Positions 17,201 through 26,748 of a stretch of DNA of 48,663 bases are shown one piece after another. The notes below the pieces were generated by a model that did not search any database, was not told the DNA's origin, and saw nothing but the letters and a program-made list of their open reading frames with translations. Every line of letters begins with the position of its first letter. Position 1 is the first letter of the stretch. Both the position numbers and the translations under genes were made by a program. Source of the DNA: Bryobacterales bacterium (lineage in GTDB: Bacteria; Acidobacteriota; Terriglobia; Bryobacterales; Bryobacteraceae); assembly GCA_016789905.1 (NCBI GenBank), contig JAEUQC010000043.1, forward strand, positions 1 through 48,663, in the 5' to 3' direction.

Positions 17201-17535
17201 TTGACAATCCGACGATCGCCAAGTGGTTCGACACCTCCTTCGGCACCGCCGCCTCCGGCGCGGCCTGGGGCGCCCCGGCCATCTACACTTTCGGCAACGG
17301 CGCCCGAAACCCCCTTTACGGGCCGGGCCGCGTCAACTTTGACTTCTCCGTGTTCAAGAACTTCGCACTTTCGGAAAAGTTCAAGCTGCAATTCCGCACC
17401 GAGATGTTCAATGTGTTCAACCACGCGCAGTTCGACCTGCCCAACACTGCCATTGGCAGCCCGAACGCCGGTATCATCACCGGCATCGTCGGCACGCCCC
17501 GGCAGATGCAGTTCGCCTTGCGTTTGTCGTTCTAG
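14212..17535 (+). CDS. Oar-like TonB-dependent outer-membrane receptor 1
   Basis: Outer-membrane protein of 1107 residues. A signal peptide ends at AVHA-Q (about residue 22); residues 25-115 are a carboxypeptidase-regulatory-like beta-sandwich (GSVTDKTGASAAATKVTATN to FQLEVGQVTETIEV); a plug follows (LPLNGRNFVQLATLGPGV, DGIDNNERL); the rest is a 22-strand-type barrel with alternating aromatic residues, ending in Phe as outer-membrane barrels do. Oar proteins are abundant in Acidobacteriota and are thought to import large carbohydrates or peptides with TonB energy. The plus strand is C-rich here, unlike its flanks, mainly through Asn/Thr/Pro/Phe codons ending in C. A strong terminator follows the stop. 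Substrate unknown; the downstream SMP-30 and oxidoreductase genes suggest sugar acids or glycans. Confidence 0.95.
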   Translation: MRVPSSFLIAMAALSLTAVHAQNFATATGSVTDKTGASAAATKVTATNLDTQVARETMTDDGGSYTIPLLPPGRYKFSAQKTGFRQVVQDNITLEVNQTARLDFQLEVGQVTETIEVKASGPLLESDNSAIGQVIEQKAVAELPLNGRNFVQLATLGPGVTGVGFGAKGTIMSGTRPDDLRPGSEIFANGNREGSNNFLFDGIDNNERLTLSIVLRPSVEAVREFKIQTSLFSADQGRNSGATVNVISKSGSNEWHGSAYEFLRNDKTDARNFFLPNKPVLRQNQFGASFGGKIVKDKVFFFGNYEGFQRRQERAFVNSVATPEMRVGNFNAVRDIFDPTTLRAAPGTASGFTRDPFPNRQIPANRFDPIMARMIQAYPQPTRAGIINNHTSSPKERQKWNQVDGRVDYNINEKNNFFARYSQQNTVTTRPSTFLDATIPGMDGKFGLGNEDTFAGDSSLKAFHSVANWVRTWSPTFIMEAKIGFNRFDLVFLQEGADPGAKLGEKLGIARANQGPNSDGIPIFSPAGYTGIGQTRSLPIIRFEDTINPAFAFTNLRGKHTLKFGTDWRQRRLTQYQTNRGNGRFNFGRTYTDNPNNAGATGDAMAALLLGTASTIEQDFTLFEPRILQWEWNFYVQDDWRVTDKLTLNAGLRYEVDTPTRELNNKWSNFDVVTGKLLIAGFNTDETTGVTVDRNNFAPRLGFAYRLRPGTVIRGGAGIFYNPVGSESLMMRRHRQLPFGPINTVDINQFIANPRRVSAGLDPIPNLDPKVVADNPVGAMIAIDPRIRNGIAQQYNFQIQQSLPKDLVYKIAYVGNMGRRLETSYDFNQVEPGAAAPALRRPLRFVAPNVQGASYNVSDGLSSYHSLQMSLERRFANGVGFLTAYTWAHSIDDVANQFGGGDNGPIPQDRRFRRADRGTSGHDIRHRFIHSMNYELPVGKGRKLGANMGRALDLIAGGWDMNVIGALQSGLPFTPVLASSVSNAGGSRPDRYKAGTIDNPTIAKWFDTSFGTAASGAAWGAPAIYTFGNGARNPLYGPGRVNFDFSVFKNFALSEKFKLQFRTEMFNVFNHAQFDLPNTAIGSPNAGIITGIVGTPRQMQFALRLSF

Positions 17536-17540
17536 TCAGG

Positions 17541-17590
17541 AAAAGACCCGGATGGGAGAAGCGGCGGCGCTTCTTCCTCCGGGTCTTTTT
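17541..17590 (+). terminator. Rho-independent terminator after Oar-like receptor 1
   Basis: AAAAGACCCGGA (17541-17552) pairs perfectly with TCCGGGTCTTTT, and the inner GGAGAAGC/GCTTCTTCC extends the stem; a T-run follows the GC-rich part. The flanking A- and T-runs would let it work in both directions. It separates the receptor from the SMP-30 gene. Confidence 0.85.
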
Positions 17591-17612
17591 GTCTTTATGC
17601 TAGGGGGTAGAC

Positions 17613-18518
17613 ATGTTCATCCAATTTGCGTTGTTGGGACTCTTGGCGGGCACCGATTTTGAGGTAGCCGACCAGGCGGAATTCAAGAAGCTCTTCGCCG
17701 CCGATGCGAAGGTGGATCGACTCGCCACCGGCATGCAGTTCGTCGAAGGGCCAGTATGGATGCCGGCCGGATTCCTGGTGTTTAGTGATATTCCGGCGAA
17801 TGAATTGAAGCGGTGGGATCCCAAGGGCGGTGTGCAGACCTATCGAAGCCCAAGCAATAATGCCAATGGCAACACGCTCGACAAGGCAGGCCGGCTGCTG
17901 ACGGCGGAACACGGGGCGCGCCGGGTCTCTCGTACAGCCGCCGATGGAACGGTCGAAACTCTAGTCGAACGATTTGAGGGAAAGCTCCTGAATTCGCCAA
18001 ATGATGTGGTGGTGAAAAGCGATGGCACAGTATGGTTCACAGACCCGGACTACGGGCTGGCCGGCCGGAGCAAGGAGCAGATGGGTAACTTTGTGTACCG
18101 CCTGGACCCCAAAGCCAAAACCGTCATGCCCGTGGCGAAGGACTTCGACAAACCGAACGGGTTGTGCTTTTCGCAGGACGAGTCGAAACTTTATATCGCG
18201 GACTCCGGCACACCACGGCACATTCGTGTGTTCGATATTTCGCGGGACGGAGCGGTTACGGGGGGCGGCGTGTTCGCGAAAATCGACAAGGGTGGCCCTG
18301 ACGGCATTCGTTGCGATGCAGGCGGGCGCGTATGGTCCAGTTCCGGAGACGGAGCGCAGGTCTTCGCTGTCGACGGACACTTGATTGCCCGAATACTTCT
18401 TCCGGAGGGAGCCGCAAATCTCGCGTTCGGAGGCGCGGATGGAAAAACGCTGTTCCTGACGGCGCGCAAGTCTCTCTACATGGTTCCGACAAAGGTGCGC
18501 GGAGCACGGCGGCGTTAG
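17613..18518 (+). CDS. SMP-30/gluconolactonase-family protein
   Basis: Six-bladed beta-propeller hydrolase of 301 residues, expected to open a sugar lactone using a divalent metal. The family's landmarks are present: VEGPVW (metal Glu), NGNTLDKAGRLLTAEH, LNSPNDVVVKSDGTVWFTDPDYGL (metal Asn/Asp region), FDKPNGLCFSQDESKLYIADSG, and AFGGADGKTLFLTA in the last blade. The N-terminus MFIQFALLGLLAG is a short hydrophobic signal, so it probably works outside the cytoplasm. AGGGGG (17602-17607) lies five bases before ATG 17613. The sialidase/FAD fusion begins four bases after its stop, so both are one transcript separate from the receptor. Confidence 0.9.
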   Translation: MFIQFALLGLLAGTDFEVADQAEFKKLFAADAKVDRLATGMQFVEGPVWMPAGFLVFSDIPANELKRWDPKGGVQTYRSPSNNANGNTLDKAGRLLTAEHGARRVSRTAADGTVETLVERFEGKLLNSPNDVVVKSDGTVWFTDPDYGLAGRSKEQMGNFVYRLDPKAKTVMPVAKDFDKPNGLCFSQDESKLYIADSGTPRHIRVFDISRDGAVTGGGVFAKIDKGGPDGIRCDAGGRVWSSSGDGAQVFAVDGHLIARILLPEGAANLAFGGADGKTLFLTARKSLYMVPTKVRGARRR

Positions 18519-18522
18519 AACC

Positions 18523-21378
18523 ATGCGCTTCGCTTACGTCTTGTTTCTGGCCAGCGTGCCGATACTGGCGCAGACCGAGCGACTGCTGGGGGACTCGGCT
18601 TCGCTGGCGGACGCGATGAGCCTGCCGGTGGCCCCGGGCCGCACGAGCACCGTCTACGCGGGACAGGCCGGAAAATCGCAATTCAATCTGCACTCGTACT
18701 TGGCCCATTTCGATGGGCAGTTTTTCGCAATGTGGTCATCGGCGGCAAACAACGAAGAGGACCCGGACCAACAGTTGCTCTTCGCCACAAGCCGCGACGG
18801 GCACGCCTGGACAGCGCCGCGCGTGTTGGCCGCGGACCCGGACGGCGCGCAAGGGCCGCTGCGATGGATCGCACGCGGGTTGTTTGTGCGGGATGGCAAG
18901 CTCTACGCGCTGGGGGCCCGCGTGGCGAGCGCGGACTACCATCTGCGCGGGAAGGCACCGGTGTGGCGCGACCTGACGCTGCTGTGGTTCGAGTGGACAG
19001 GGAAAGTGTGGCGCGAAAAAGGCGTATTCGCGAAGAACTGCATGAACAATTTCCCGCCGGAAAAGCTAGGCGAGCGATGGTTCATGCCCTGCCGGGATTC
19101 GAACATGGAGTTGTTCTCGGCGTTGGCCCCGGCGGCGGAACCAATCCGCTGGAGCTATGCGCCGCTGGCGGCGCCGCCCCCCTTCGAACGATTGGACGAG
19201 CCGACTTGGTTTGTGGGCGCCGACGCCGTGGCTCACCTGGTGATTCGCGACAACAACAAGTCGCGGCGCTTGATTCATATGGTCTCCCGCGACCAGGGGA
19301 ACACGTGGTCAGCGGCGGTACAAACGAACTATCCCGACGCGACAAGCAAGAACTACATCGGGCGGCTATCGACGGGCGCCTACTACCTGATCAACAACCC
19401 CAACCCGGAGGGCCGCGATCCGCTGGCGATATCGTTCAGCAAAGATGGCTGGTCCTTCTTCCAGCCGAAAGCGATACGGATGAACGCGCCCGCGCGGCGG
19501 TTCCGGCCCGGCAAGGGCACCTTGCAGTACCCGCATGCGATAGAGCATAACGGGTCCCTGTGGGCGATCTATTCGACGAACAAGGAAGATATTCAGATCA
19601 CCGAAATCCCACTGCGGGAAACGCCCAGGAGTTTCGATGTCGTGGTGTATGGCGCAACGCCGGGCGGGATTGGCGCCGCAGTGTCGGCGGCACGCCTTGG
19701 GCGGAAGGTGGCGTTGGTCGAATATCACAACCATGTCGGCGGCATGGCGGCGAGCGGGTTGGGAAAGAGCGACATTGAAACAAAAGAGGCGATTGGCGGG
19801 TTGTTTCGCGAGTTTGTGGGACAGGTGCGGGAGCACTATGTGGAGCACTACGGAGCCTCGTCGGCCAATGTGAAGTTGGCGCGAGATGGGTACTACTACG
19901 AGCCATCGGTGGCGGAGCGCATTCTGCGGCGGATGCTCGGGAAAGAACAAAACCGGGTGCAATTGTTTTTACGGCGGCAGTTGGTGAGCGTTGGCAAATC
20001 GGGCGAACGGGTCGAAACGCTGCAAGTGCGGAATCGCGACACGCTTTCTATGGAGGAGTTCCGCGGCGCGGTGTTTATCGATGGGACGTACGAAGGGGAC
20101 TTGGCGGCGGCGGCCGGAGCACGGTACCGGCTGGGGCGCGAATCCCGGGCGGAGTTCGGGGAGAAGCACGCGGGCGTCATTTATCAGGACCATGACACGC
20201 GCGAGATCCTGCCGGGCAGTACGGGCGAAGGCGACAAGCGGATTCCGGCGTATACGTTCCGTCTGTGCCTGAGCACAGATCCGGCGAACGCGTTCTTGTT
20301 GACAGCCCCGCCTCCGGACTACAAACGCGAGCGATACCTGGGCTATTTGGACGATTGGCGTGAAGGGCGCATGGGGATGCCGGCGAACTACAAAGACGGC
20401 CGCGGGATGTTCAAGCCTTTGATGGGGACGGCGGTGCGAGCGCTGTCCGTAGCGGAGTTGCCCAACGCCAAGACCGACGTGAACATGTTTCCGAAGGCGC
20501 TGGGGTTCCCGTTTGCCGAGGAGAGCGCGCGGTACCCGGAAGCGAGTTGGGAGGAGCGGGAGAAGATCACCGCTCACATCCGAAACGTAACGCTGGGCCT
20601 GCTGTACTTCCTGCAGAACGACGCGGCGATTCCGGAGGAGCATCGCAAACTGGCGCGCGGGTTCAACCTGGCGAAAGATGAATTCACCGATGAGGACCAC
20701 TTTCCGTGGCAGCTCTACATTCGCGAGGCGCGGCGCGTGGCGGGGCTATACACGTTGAGCGAGAACGACGTGACGATGCCGGCGGGCAAGCGGCGCGCAG
20801 TGGTGCATGGCGACAGCATCGCTTCCGGTGAATTTCCCATCGACAGTTTTCCAACGCGCAAGCGGGAACCGGGCCAGAACAAGGCGTTGGAAGGCTACAT
20901 CTACATGCTGGACGACTACACGGTGCCCTACCAGATTCCCTATCGGATATTGGTGCCGGAGAAAGTTGATGGGTTGTTGGTGCCGGTGGCGGCGTCAACT
21001 ACGCACGTAGCGTTTTCAACCATCCGCCTGGAGCCGACCTGGATGGCGATGGGCGAGGCGGCGGGGGCGGCGGCGCATTTGGCGATTGCGGCGAAGGTGC
21101 TGCCGCGCGCGGTGCCGGTGGAGCCGCTGCAGCGGTTACTCGCCGAACGAAGCCAGGTGTTGACGTATTTCAAAGACATCGATCAGAAACACCCGGCCTT
21201 CGCGGCTATGCAGTTCTTTGGGACTAAAGGATTCTTCGAAGACTATATGGCGCGGCCGGATGAGCCGTTGGACATGGAGACGGCGGCGCGTTGGACCTCG
21301 ATTGCCGGGATGTCCATCGACATTCCGAAGGGGATGACGCGCGGTGCGTTTTGCCGGCGGCTCTATGCAGGGCGTTAG
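18523..21378 (+). CDS. Two-domain protein: sialidase-like propeller fused to FAD-dependent oxidoreductase
   Basis: A 951-residue exported protein (signal peptide [16 protein letters not shown]). Residues 40-365 form a sialidase/glycosidase-like propeller: a perfect Asp-box SRDQGNTW at 255-262 and weaker copies near 90-96 and 306-310. Residues 371-951 are an FAD_oxidored-type flavoprotein: [30 protein letters not shown] is the FAD Rossmann fold (371-400), followed by [12 protein letters not shown] and, near the end, [30 protein letters not shown], the second FAD contact. The flavin part alone is normally about 500-600 aa, so the propeller is an addition. It could bind or cleave a glycan whose sugar is then oxidised. 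Ends overlap tail-to-tail with the DUF1501 gene. Confidence 0.9.
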   Translation: MRFAYVLFLASVPILAQTERLLGDSASLADAMSLPVAPGRTSTVYAGQAGKSQFNLHSYLAHFDGQFFAMWSSAANNEEDPDQQLLFATSRDGHAWTAPRVLAADPDGAQGPLRWIARGLFVRDGKLYALGARVASADYHLRGKAPVWRDLTLLWFEWTGKVWREKGVFAKNCMNNFPPEKLGERWFMPCRDSNMELFSALAPAAEPIRWSYAPLAAPPPFERLDEPTWFVGADAVAHLVIRDNNKSRRLIHMVSRDQGNTWSAAVQTNYPDATSKNYIGRLSTGAYYLINNPNPEGRDPLAISFSKDGWSFFQPKAIRMNAPARRFRPGKGTLQYPHAIEHNGSLWAIYSTNKEDIQITEIPLRETPRSFDVVVYGATPGGIGAAVSAARLGRKVALVEYHNHVGGMAASGLGKSDIETKEAIGGLFREFVGQVREHYVEHYGASSANVKLARDGYYYEPSVAERILRRMLGKEQNRVQLFLRRQLVSVGKSGERVETLQVRNRDTLSMEEFRGAVFIDGTYEGDLAAAAGARYRLGRESRAEFGEKHAGVIYQDHDTREILPGSTGEGDKRIPAYTFRLCLSTDPANAFLLTAPPPDYKRERYLGYLDDWREGRMGMPANYKDGRGMFKPLMGTAVRALSVAELPNAKTDVNMFPKALGFPFAEESARYPEASWEEREKITAHIRNVTLGLLYFLQNDAAIPEEHRKLARGFNLAKDEFTDEDHFPWQLYIREARRVAGLYTLSENDVTMPAGKRRAVVHGDSIASGEFPIDSFPTRKREPGQNKALEGYIYMLDDYTVPYQIPYRILVPEKVDGLLVPVAASTTHVAFSTIRLEPTWMAMGEAAGAAAHLAIAAKVLPRAVPVEPLQRLLAERSQVLTYFKDIDQKHPAFAAMQFFGTKGFFEDYMARPDEPLDMETAARWTSIAGMSIDIPKGMTRGAFCRRLYAGR

Positions 21379-22772
21379 GCGAGGATCTCTTGAATCGGCA
21401 CCCCGTAATCGAGCTCAATCCGCTTGCGGCCGGGGACTTCCAGCTTCCGCGGATCGAGTCCGAGTTGGTGTAGCACGGTGGCGTGAAGGTCCGTTACGTA
21501 GTGGCGGTTCTCGACGGCATGAAAGCCAAGTTCGTCGGTGGCGCCGTGCGTAATGCCACCCTTAACACCCCCACCGGCCAGCCAGATGGTGAAGCCGTAC
21601 GGATGATGGTCGCGGCCATTCGAATTCTGCGCGCCGGGCGTGCGGCCAAACTCGGTGCACCAGACGACCAGCGTGTCATCGAGCAACCCGCGCTGCTTCA
21701 AATCCTGCAACAGGCCAGCAATGGGTTTATCGGTCTGTTTGCTGAGTTTTTCATGGCCCGTCTTGAGGTTGGAATGAGCGTCCCAGGCCCCGGCGCCTCC
21801 CGCGCCGTGGAATATCTGCACGAAACGAGTGCCCTGTTCGACAAGGCGGCGGGCGGATAGACAGATTTCGCCGAAGGGCTGGGTGATCTTTTCATCCAGG
21901 CCGTACATCGTGCGCGTCGCTTCGGTCTCTTTGTCGAGCCGCATCACGTCGGGCACCGCGGTCTGCATACGGAACGCAAGTTCGTAGGATTTGATGCGCG
22001 CCCGAAGCGCGGCGTCCTCGGGGTACTTGATTTGCGTGGCGCGGTTGAGTTTATCGATCAAAGCAAACTCGCGCTCCTGCTCCTCCTGGAAAACATCGGG
22101 GCCGGGCGAAGCAAACGGCAGCGGGTTCTTGGCGTCCACCTTCAACTGCACACCATCGTGTTCCGGGCCCAGGTAGTGCGCGCCGTGCGCCCACGGGCCG
22201 CCGCAGCACGAATCGATCGGCTCGCCCAGCACAACGAACTGCGGCAGGTTCTCGTTCAACGAACCGAGGCCGTAGTGAACCCACGATCCAATGGTGGGAA
22301 ACTGGCCCTCCAGAACATGGCGCCCGGTATGGAATTGCAGTTGCGCGCCGTGGTTGTTATCTGTTGTCCACATGGAGCGGACCACCGCGATGTCGTCCAT
22401 GCAGCCGCCCACGTGGGGAAACCAGTCCGACACTTCCAAGCCGCTCTTGCCGCGCTTCTGAAAACCCACCTGCATCGGGTAGATGGTCGGATGCACCGTA
22501 TGCAGACCCGCGATCACCTCGCGCAGATTTTTCTTGACGTACGGACTGTTCTGAAAATCCTTGTAAGGAGTCTCGTCCAATGTTTTGCCGGCGTATTTAT
22601 TGAGCGCGGGCTTAGGGTCGAACGTCTCCATCTGGCTGGCGCCGCCGATCATAAAGAGCCAGATGACGCGTTTGGCTTTGGGCGTGAAGTGCGGCTTGTT
22701 TTCGGCGGCGTGGAGCGCAAGGCCCGTGAACCCGAGACCGGTTTGCGAGAGAAATGTACGGCGGCTGTGCAT
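21375..22772 (-). CDS. DUF1501 protein with Tat signal (sulfatase-like fold)
   Basis: Exported protein of 465 residues from the DUF1501 family, related in fold to alkaline phosphatases and sulfatases; no enzymatic role is established. [18 protein letters not shown] is a Tat signal. Family signatures include [120 protein letters not shown] and the closing LFQLGLD-like [11 protein letters not shown]. It begins six bases after the DUF1549/DUF1553 stop; these two are nearly always neighbours in Planctomycetes and Acidobacteriota and are probably one complex or pathway. Confidence 0.93.
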   Translation of the reverse strand: MHSRRTFLSQTGLGFTGLALHAAENKPHFTPKAKRVIWLFMIGGASQMETFDPKPALNKYAGKTLDETPYKDFQNSPYVKKNLREVIAGLHTVHPTIYPMQVGFQKRGKSGLEVSDWFPHVGGCMDDIAVVRSMWTTDNNHGAQLQFHTGRHVLEGQFPTIGSWVHYGLGSLNENLPQFVVLGEPIDSCCGGPWAHGAHYLGPEHDGVQLKVDAKNPLPFASPGPDVFQEEQEREFALIDKLNRATQIKYPEDAALRARIKSYELAFRMQTAVPDVMRLDKETEATRTMYGLDEKITQPFGEICLSARRLVEQGTRFVQIFHGAGGAGAWDAHSNLKTGHEKLSKQTDKPIAGLLQDLKQRGLLDDTLVVWCTEFGRTPGAQNSNGRDHHPYGFTIWLAGGGVKGGITHGATDELGFHAVENRHYVTDLHATVLHQLGLDPRKLEVPGRKRIELDYGVPIQEILA

Positions 22773-22778
22773 GGGAGT

Positions 22779-25232
22779 TTACCGGATGGTGACGAATTCG
22801 TTGAGGTTGAACAGGACGTGCACAAGATTTTCGCGCGCCCGTTGGTCGGGATCGGTTGATGGCTTCAGCGTTGAGGCCACCCCGGTTTCGAACGGCTTTA
22901 GTTTCGTCGGGTCGGCAAGCAGACGCGCCTGCTGGACAAGGAACGTAGCGGCGTCATCCCGCTCCGTCGCCGTCGGCGGACGATTGAGAATCGACTCAAA
23001 CGCCGCGTCAACAAAGCTGGCCCTGGGCAACTTCGCCGCCAGGCGGCGGGCCTGCTCCAACGTCAGCCGGCTATTCACCAGCGACAGCGCCTGCTGCGGC
23101 ACAATGCTCTCGTCGCGCCGGTAGCATTCGTTGGGATTCGCCGAATCGAACTGGCTCAAAAACTCCGCGCGCAGGTCGGGCGACTGCCGGATGTACAGGC
23201 TGCGGCGATTGCTATCCATCTCCCGCGACTCTTCTACTTCCGGTCCGCCCGCAGTTGTGTCCAGTTGCCCGGCAGCATGGAGCACGGAGTCCCGAACAGC
23301 CTCCGACTCCATTCGGCGCGGATTCATTCGCCACAAATAGCGGTTATCCGGATCCTTGGTCTCCATACCATGCGATGAGCGCTGGTAGGCGGCGCTCGTT
23401 ACGATCAGCCTGTGAATCGGCTTCATCGCCCAGCCGTTCGCTACAAATTCGGTGGCAAGGTAATCAAGCAGTCCAGGATGGCTGGGCGCCTTCCCATACT
23501 GGCCGAAGTCATGTACAGATTCCACCAGTCCACGGCCGAAGTGCCGCGCCCAAATATGATTGACGGCGACTCGCGCCGTAAGCGGATTCTCGTCACTCGC
23601 GATCCATCGTGCCAACGCGGTCCGCCGGCCCGTGGATTTGTCCGGATACTGCTCGCCAATGGGCGAATAGCTCTCCGGCTTCTTGGCCAGGGCGGCCACC
23701 GCCTTATCCAGATCGCCCTTGGCCGCTGTGATCTTCTTCTCGTCGAACTCAGCGCTTTGCAGGGCTTCAGTAAGCTTCTTCTGTGCGCGTTCCACGTCGG
23801 CTTCCGCAGTGAGGACGTAGGCCTGGCGCTCTAGGCGACGGGCGGTCTTGGCCAGTTCCTCGGCGTCTGCCGCTTTGCCGTGTTTGGCCTTGTCGGCGGC
23901 AATACGCGATTCCAACGCGGCGAACCGGGCCTCCGCGGCGCGCCTGGCAATCGCACCCGCGGCTTTCTCAACCTCCGCTTTGGCTTCGGCAATCAGATCG
24001 CGATGAACGAAGTCGCGAATATCCGGATAGCGGGCTTCCAGCGGAATAGCGACGGGCGCGGCCGGAGCGATCTTGCCGAGCACGGCCGGGATCGCCGGAG
24101 CGAGCGGGTTCGTTTTATCAGGATTGGCGACGTCTCCGCCAACCAGCACGTAGGTTGGGGTCTCCGCCTTCGCGTCATAGACGCGCGCCACTCCTGCCTT
24201 CTCCAAGTTCGTCTCGCCGGGCACACGGTCCAGCCGGACATCATATGGTTCAAAGAACGCCCGGAACTGATAATACTCTTTCTGCGATAGCGGGTCGTAT
24301 TTATGGTCGTGGCACCTTGCGCATTTCAGCGTGAGGCCGAGAAACGCCTGCGCCGTGTGGTCCACCACATCCTGCATCCAGCCATCGCGATCGTACCGCT
24401 TGTAGTTCCGGGCCAAATAGCCCGTCGCGCGCAGAATCTTCGGATCGCCAGGGGCCAGTTCATCCCCCGCCAGCATTTCCAGAACCATCCGCTTGTACGG
24501 CTTGTCCGCATTCACCGATTCCACAATCCAGTCACGCCACTGCCAAATATGCCGTTGGCTGTTGCGCACCTCGTTCGATCGCCGGTAGCCATACCAATCG
24601 GAATATCGCCAGATGTCCATCCAGTGGCGGGCCCACCGCTCTCCGTATTGAGGGCTGGCAAGCAGTCTATCAACGGCGCGCGCGTAGGCATCGGGCCCGG
24701 CGTCCGCCAGAAAGGCCTTCATTTCTTCCACCGTTGGCGGTACGCCGGTTAAGTCCAGCGTGACCCGCCGTAGAAGCGTTCGCTTGTCCGCGAGCGCCGC
24801 TGGCGTCAGGCCTTTCTGCCTGAGGCCCGCTTCCAGGAATGCATCGATGGGGTGCCCAGCCGCGGGCGCCGCCGGCCGCGCCGGTGGTGTGAACGCCCAA
24901 TGCTTCGCCGGGCCAGCATCGGCTCCGGCCCGGATCCAGGACGCGACTTTCGCCAGCACTGCGTCCGGTACGCGTGGCTTGCCCAGCGGCATACGCACCC
25001 GTCCGGTATGTGCCATTGCCCGGTACAGCGGGCTCTCTTCGGGCTTGCCCGGCCTCACGCTACCCGCCAGCCCATGGCTTGTCGAAAGGTCCAGCTTGCC
25101 CTGCGCGCTTGCGCCAGAGTGGCAGCCAAAGCAATGCTCCTGCAGTAACGGACGCACTTCGCGAACATACAGGTCATTCGCCGCCGCTGGCCACAATCCC
25201 GCCAGCAGACATAACAGGCTCGCGCGCAACAT
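22779..25232 (-). CDS. Planctomycete-type cytochrome c / DUF1549 / DUF1553 protein
   Basis: Exported mono-heme protein of 817 residues. After a signal peptide (MLRASLLCLLAGLWPAAA) the PSCyt1 domain holds one heme site Cys34-Phe-Gly-Cys37-His38, with the expected distal RVRMPLG methionine region. DUF1549 follows (DAFLEAGLRQKGLTPAA, LTGVPPT, RWARHWMDIWRYSDWYG, YKRMVLEMLAGDEL, LKCARCHDHKYDPLSQKEYY, whose second CxxCH at CARCH may bind heme or metal), then an Ala/Lys-rich coiled-coil region (about 420-520), then DUF1553 (RTALARWIASDENPLTARVAVNHIWARHFGRGLV, YQRSS, NPNECYRRDESIVPQQALSLVNS). Likely donates or accepts electrons in periplasmic oxidation with the adjacent DUF1501 protein. ATG 25232 is chosen because TATACT lies seven bases upstream; an in-frame ATG at 25271 would place 13 charged residues before the signal peptide. 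Confidence 0.92.
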   Translation of the reverse strand: MLRASLLCLLAGLWPAAANDLYVREVRPLLQEHCFGCHSGASAQGKLDLSTSHGLAGSVRPGKPEESPLYRAMAHTGRVRMPLGKPRVPDAVLAKVASWIRAGADAGPAKHWAFTPPARPAAPAAGHPIDAFLEAGLRQKGLTPAALADKRTLLRRVTLDLTGVPPTVEEMKAFLADAGPDAYARAVDRLLASPQYGERWARHWMDIWRYSDWYGYRRSNEVRNSQRHIWQWRDWIVESVNADKPYKRMVLEMLAGDELAPGDPKILRATGYLARNYKRYDRDGWMQDVVDHTAQAFLGLTLKCARCHDHKYDPLSQKEYYQFRAFFEPYDVRLDRVPGETNLEKAGVARVYDAKAETPTYVLVGGDVANPDKTNPLAPAIPAVLGKIAPAAPVAIPLEARYPDIRDFVHRDLIAEAKAEVEKAAGAIARRAAEARFAALESRIAADKAKHGKAADAEELAKTARRLERQAYVLTAEADVERAQKKLTEALQSAEFDEKKITAAKGDLDKAVAALAKKPESYSPIGEQYPDKSTGRRTALARWIASDENPLTARVAVNHIWARHFGRGLVESVHDFGQYGKAPSHPGLLDYLATEFVANGWAMKPIHRLIVTSAAYQRSSHGMETKDPDNRYLWRMNPRRMESEAVRDSVLHAAGQLDTTAGGPEVEESREMDSNRRSLYIRQSPDLRAEFLSQFDSANPNECYRRDESIVPQQALSLVNSRLTLEQARRLAAKLPRASFVDAAFESILNRPPTATERDDAATFLVQQARLLADPTKLKPFETGVASTLKPSTDPDQRARENLVHVLFNLNEFVTIR

Positions 25233-25239
25233 GCATCGA

Positions 25240-25245
25240 AGTATA
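25240..25245 (-). promoter_or_regulatory. -10-like element before DUF1549/DUF1553 gene
   Basis: Minus-strand TATACT (25245-25240) ends seven bases before ATG 25232. Transcription from it would start at about the start codon. No good -35 was found at 16-18 bases. Confidence 0.45.
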
Positions 25246-25277
25246 TCTCTTAATGGACGTCTCTCAGGCAATGCTTC

Positions 25278-26693
25278 CTATTTCGCCGCCGCCAATTCAA
25301 TCACCAATTCATGATGAAACTTCACAAATTGATAGAGCGACGATTCTAATATTCGCTCCTGATCGCTATGAGCCCCAAATCCTTTCGGGCCGTCTTCAAC
25401 GTCAATCGCCGGCCCGATGCCATAACATTGCACGCCCTTCGCACGCAGGAAAGCCATGTCCGTGGCGCCGGTAGACATCGTTGGCAGCACCGCCACGCCG
25501 TCATAGTGGCGCTTGGCCACGGATTCTATCGCCCGAAACGCTTCGTTGTTCAACGCCGATGGCGGCGCCCCGGGCCTCGCCGAACCTGTCTGCGGAACCA
25601 GTTTGATCACCGGGTCGTTAATGACGCTCTTCAGCGTTTCATAGAACTTCGTCATGTCTTCATCGGGCAGCGCGCGGATATCCAGGCTCGCCTCAGCCGA
25701 AGAGGGGATGACGTTGAAGCGGTAACCCGCCTGGATGATGTTCGGCGAAATCGACGTCCGGATCATCGAGTTATGACGCGGTTCATTGACGGCGAAATAC
25801 TCCTGCACGGCGTCCGTTTTTTCCGGATTCAACAGGCCGTTGTAGCGCTCCTTTTCTTCCGGCGTCGAAATGCCGGCAAGGCGTTCAAAGTATGTGCGCG
25901 TGGTGTCGTTCAAACGCATGGGCGGCTGCCACTCGCTTACCTTGGCCACCGCTTTGGCAATGTGTGTCACCGGGTTGGAACGGAGCGGAACCGAACCATG
26001 CCCAGCCACACCGCTCGCCACCAGTTTCACCCCCCGCGGAATCTTCTCCGTCGTCTGCACGGAAACGAACTTCACCTTCCCGCGTTCACGCGCCACGGAC
26101 CCGCCTTCCGCCAGGCAAAACTCGGCTTCGATATCCGGAAAGTGCTCATTCACCAAAAAAGCAATGCCGATACTCGTGTTCCCCTCTTCGCCCGCTTCGG
26201 CCAGAAAAATCAAATCGCGGTCGAGCGCCACTCCTTGCCGTTTCACCAGTAGGATCGACATCAGCGCGGCGGCCAGATTGTCTTTATCGTCCACTGTCCC
26301 GCGCCCATAAACATAGCCGCCCTCCCGATGCGCCGAGAACGGACCATGCGTCCATTTCTTGGCGTCCACGTTCACCGTATCGGTATGCCCAACAATCAGA
26401 AGCGGTCGCTTCTTCCCGTTGCCCTTGATCCGCGCTACCAGGTTTGGCCGCACAATGGATGGGTCGGCCAGGTTGGTGCGCGTGAATATTTTCGACTCAA
26501 TCCCCTCCCTGTCCAGCACCGCCTTCAAGTAATCGACCACCGGCTTCTCACTCCCGCCCGGATCGGTGGAATTGATGCGGACCAGCGCCGAAAAATGCGC
26601 AAGTGTTTCCTTGTCGATCTGTGCCCAGTCAACGGATTTGGGTTGGGGGAAGGCCAGCAGCGCTGAGCCGAAAAGCAGTATGAGGCGAGTCAT
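25278..26693 (-). CDS. M20-family metallopeptidase/deacylase, exported
   Basis: Dizinc hydrolase of 471 residues releasing amino acids from peptides or N-acyl amino acids. A signal peptide (MTRLILLFGSALLAF) indicates export. The metal site is complete: His103 and Asp105 in GHTDTV, Asp136 in GRGTVDDKDNL, Glu169-Glu170 in AEAGEEG (catalytic base and ligand), Glu in CLAEGG and a distal His in GAHSDQERI. The dimerisation domain lies between about 215 and 355. ATG 26693 starts at the signal peptide; no ribosome site is visible, and the start is only 55 bases from the divergent receptor gene. It ends 45 bases before the DUF1549/DUF1553 start, so it could be cotranscribed with those genes. Confidence 0.93.
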   Translation of the reverse strand: MTRLILLFGSALLAFPQPKSVDWAQIDKETLAHFSALVRINSTDPGGSEKPVVDYLKAVLDREGIESKIFTRTNLADPSIVRPNLVARIKGNGKKRPLLIVGHTDTVNVDAKKWTHGPFSAHREGGYVYGRGTVDDKDNLAAALMSILLVKRQGVALDRDLIFLAEAGEEGNTSIGIAFLVNEHFPDIEAEFCLAEGGSVARERGKVKFVSVQTTEKIPRGVKLVASGVAGHGSVPLRSNPVTHIAKAVAKVSEWQPPMRLNDTTRTYFERLAGISTPEEKERYNGLLNPEKTDAVQEYFAVNEPRHNSMIRTSISPNIIQAGYRFNVIPSSAEASLDIRALPDEDMTKFYETLKSVINDPVIKLVPQTGSARPGAPPSALNNEAFRAIESVAKRHYDGVAVLPTMSTGATDMAFLRAKGVQCYGIGPAIDVEDGPKGFGAHSDQERILESSLYQFVKFHHELVIELAAAK

Positions 26694-26734
26694 TTGGAGA
26701 GAGGGTACCACGCCGAAGCGGGGAGAGGTTTATA

Positions 26735-26740
26735 TATACT
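26735..26740 (+). promoter_or_regulatory. -10-like element before Oar-like receptor 2
   Basis: TATACT at the end of TATATATACT lies eight bases before ATG 26749. The same AT-rich block could supply a -10 for the divergent M20 gene on the other strand. Upstream GGGAGAGG is too far away (about 20 bases) to be a ribosome site. Confidence 0.45.
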
Positions 26741-26748
26741 GCCTTGCC

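Noticed and set aside
15928..17424. A 498-codon minus-strand open frame under Oar-like receptor 1
   Set aside because: Its translation is rich in Arg, Val and His with no domain pattern; the plus strand encodes a clear receptor with a signal peptide and terminal Phe. High GC makes such antisense frames common.
26731..26740. TATATATACT as a dif or recombination site
   Set aside because: No flanking XerC/XerD-like arms; its distance to ATG 26749 is better explained as a -10 element.
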